From NCBI GenBank assembly GCA_003556835.1, contig PWQG01000178.1, positions 1 to 6,771 on the forward strand: 6,771 bases of DNA, in the 5' to 3' direction. The position numbers were made by a program, and so were the translations under genes. Positions within the stretch are counted from its first letter, which is position 1, and each line of letters begins with the position of its first letter. Of this stretch, positions 5,927 through 6,771 are shown piece after piece. The notes under the pieces were generated by a model that ran no database searches, was not told where the DNA came from, and worked only from the letters and a program-made list of their open reading frames with translations. This DNA comes from Gammaproteobacteria bacterium. Its GTDB lineage: Bacteria; Pseudomonadota; Gammaproteobacteria; Pseudomonadales; Pseudohongiellaceae.

Positions 5927-6352
5927 TTAATATTCAGGAGAGAGCCACCACTCACCCTCCAGACGCAACCAGAGCTCCTCAATCTTGCGAGTCATTCTCA
6001 TTTCATTGATGCCCGTAGGCCCTCCGGGCACCCGATAAGTGACTTCTGCCACGAGATTGCAACGATCTTGTGATTCACATTCCGCTTCTGCAACCTCAGC
6101 CGAAACCCAGACTACCGGGAGATTAGCCATATCGACGGAAAAATTCGCCAGGGAGACTGTCTCTCTGTAGCCCGGAGAATAGTATTCGTAGGCGGATTGA
6201 AAATCACGCGCGACCATGTAATCCCAGCGGGCCTGGGCTCGCTCCTCGACAGATTCAGTGGCTGGTTGGGATGAGGGACCGCAGCCAGCCAGCAGACTCA
6301 ATGCGGTCAATATTACCAGCACACCGCCGTACGGGTGGCATTTTTGATCCAT
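5927..6352 (-). CDS. Small lipoprotein, possibly NTF2-like fold
   Basis: A 141-residue predicted lipoprotein. The signal peptide (MDQK, then VLVILTALSL) ends in the lipobox LAGC at residues 21-24; Gly follows the Cys, so outer-membrane sorting is expected. The mature part begins with a Ser/Pro/Glu linker, then RAQARWDYMVARDFQSAYEY (about 38-57), SPGYRETVSLANF, a pair of cysteines (92, 98) and EELWLRLEGEWWLSPEY at the end. This order (helix with W..M..D...AY.Y.SP.YR, then strands ending in 'E.W....G.W') resembles NTF2-like lipoproteins of gammaproteobacteria; function unknown. The ATG at 6350-6352 is chosen since AAGGAG lies 11 bases upstream and gives a normal signal peptide; ATG 6374-6376 (149 residues) lacks a ribosome-binding site but cannot be excluded. 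No convincing promoter seen. Only ~145 bases and a different promoter separate it from the next gene. Confidence 0.82.
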   Translation of the reverse strand: MDQKCHPYGGVLVILTALSLLAGCGPSSQPATESVEERAQARWDYMVARDFQSAYEYYSPGYRETVSLANFSVDMANLPVVWVSAEVAEAECESQDRCNLVAEVTYRVPGGPTGINEMRMTRKIEELWLRLEGEWWLSPEY

Positions 6353-6595
6353 CTTTATGCATGCTCCTTGATTCATGATGTTATTCAGACTCTTATTCGG
6401 CTCCCCCGGAACGGACTATCTACCCAACTCGGGCGGAACCCGAAGACTTTGGATGACCGGGAAAGGAAAACTTTTCACATTCGGATGCCAGGCCCCCATA
6501 AAGGGTAAACGCTTCAAAAAGGCCTTGCGCGGGAAGGCTCCGGACAGTAGCCGGGAGCCTCCTGGAACACCAGGCCACACAAACAATCAATTCAA
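6353..6595. other. Structured spacer between secretin and lipoprotein genes
   Basis: About 240 bases without a supported gene. It holds a strong hairpin (6535-6560), a smaller one CCTGG-AACA-CCAGG (6561-6574), TCGGG/CCCGA (6429-6443), and a short direct repeat CCAGGCC (6488-6494, 6570-6576). A 56-codon minus-strand frame runs from a TTG at 6584-6586 to a TAG at 6416-6418 and reads in part GAFPRKAFLKRLPFMGAWHP and FPFPVIQSLRVPPELGR. It lacks a clear ribosome-binding site and looks to me more like conserved dispersed intergenic DNA than a gene; see findings. Confidence 0.45.
6516..6576 (-). terminator. Branched hairpin with T5 tail after the secretin gene
   Basis: On the minus strand AGGCTCCCGG (6551-6560) pairs with CCGGAGCCT (6535-6543) around a 7-base loop with one bulge. 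An outer five-pair stem, GGCCT (6572-6576) with AGGCC (6521-6525), encloses it and is followed at once by TTTTT (6516-6520). It starts 20 bases after the secretin stop codon. An alternative small hairpin at 6561-6574 competes with the outer stem. Probable terminator, though the long internal loop is atypical. Confidence 0.5.
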
Positions 6596-6771
6596 TCACT
6601 GGCTTAAGAGTGGTTCCATCCCCCGGAACTGGCGTTGAATGTCGCGCGACACCTCTTCGAGGCGACTGGTCGACTCCAGGACCGTCGGGGTAATCAGCAC
6701 CAGGGTTTCGGAGCGATCAACCGACTCGCGCCGCGTTCCGAACAGACCACCGATGATCGGCAGTCGACTCA
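6596..6771 (-). CDS. Type II/IV-type secretin, C-terminus only (GspD-like, partial)
   Basis: The last 57 codons of an outer-membrane secretin; the gene begins outside the window. The visible protein reads LPIIGGLFGTRRESVDRSET, then LVLITPTVLES, matching the end of the secretin beta-barrel signature (IPvLG.LF......EL.vlitP.v) shared by GspD, PilQ and related ring-forming pores. After it come ~25 charged residues (SRLEEVSRDIQRQFRGMEPL) and the TGA at 6596-6598. The short tail after the barrel and the LVLITPTV wording favour a GspD-type protein of type II secretion over PilQ, but the family-specific N domains are not visible, so the assignment is tentative. As an outer-membrane multimeric gate it would release folded periplasmic proteins or pili; the exported, disulfide-containing proteins in this window are conceivable substrates by proximity only. 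Confidence 0.82.
   Translation of the reverse strand, partial: SRLPIIGGLFGTRRESVDRSETLVLITPTVLESTSRLEEVSRDIQRQFRGMEPLLSQ

Noticed and set aside
6480..6576. Superficial likeness to a GEMM-I (cyclic di-GMP) riboswitch on the plus strand: AGGGTAAACG followed by GTAGCCGGGAGCC.
   Set aside because: The GACGCAAAGCC core and the tetraloop-receptor hairpin are missing, the spacing is wrong, the bases pair into a simple hairpin instead, and no plus-strand gene lies downstream.

Overview
The window looks like chromosomal DNA of a gammaproteobacterium with moderately high GC. The exported-protein types (a C-terminally truncated type II-style secretin, a Wzm/Wzt exporter, secreted proteins starting with an NPDGLGQVLLYPYYT-like segment, and Ig-like WTSTNASSC modules) remind me of the Xanthomonadales/Chromatiales side, for example Wenzhouxiangella-like bacteria. 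That placement is inference from protein style, not a database result.

All recognisable genes are on the minus strand, so transcription runs from high to low coordinates. In that order they are: (i) the C-terminal 57 residues of a secretin, cut by the window edge; (ii) a ~240-base spacer with strong hairpins and an unexplained short open frame; (iii) a small outer-membrane lipoprotein of NTF2-like appearance; (iv) a well-formed sigma70-type promoter, a leader with a 20-base tandem repeat, and a 518-residue exported protein of unknown function, closed by a perfect hairpin terminator; (v) a ~340-base spacer; (vi) a 450-residue secreted, cysteine-rich protein with two Ig-like repeats and an unassigned C-terminal domain, closed by a 12-bp GC hairpin; (vii) a periplasmic parvulin/SurA-like protein whose first active-site histidine appears replaced; (viii) a ~370-base spacer; (ix) an ABC-2 polysaccharide exporter permease (Wzm type) overlapping by four bases the start of its ATPase partner (Wzt type), which runs off the other edge.

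Functionally the window is about the cell envelope: a secretion pore, a lipoprotein, two exported disulfide-containing proteins, a periplasmic folding factor and the beginning of a surface-polysaccharide export operon. Only the Wzm/Wzt pair is clearly co-translated. The other genes look like separate transcription units, because hairpins and spacers separate them. That the two large exported proteins use the secretin, or are clients of the parvulin, is a hypothesis from proximity only.

No tRNA, rRNA, CRISPR array, transposase or prophage gene was seen. The most interesting unexplained items are the tandem-repeat leader of the 518-residue protein, the cysteine-rich C-terminal domain of the Ig-like protein, the altered parvulin site, and the structured spacer after the secretin gene.
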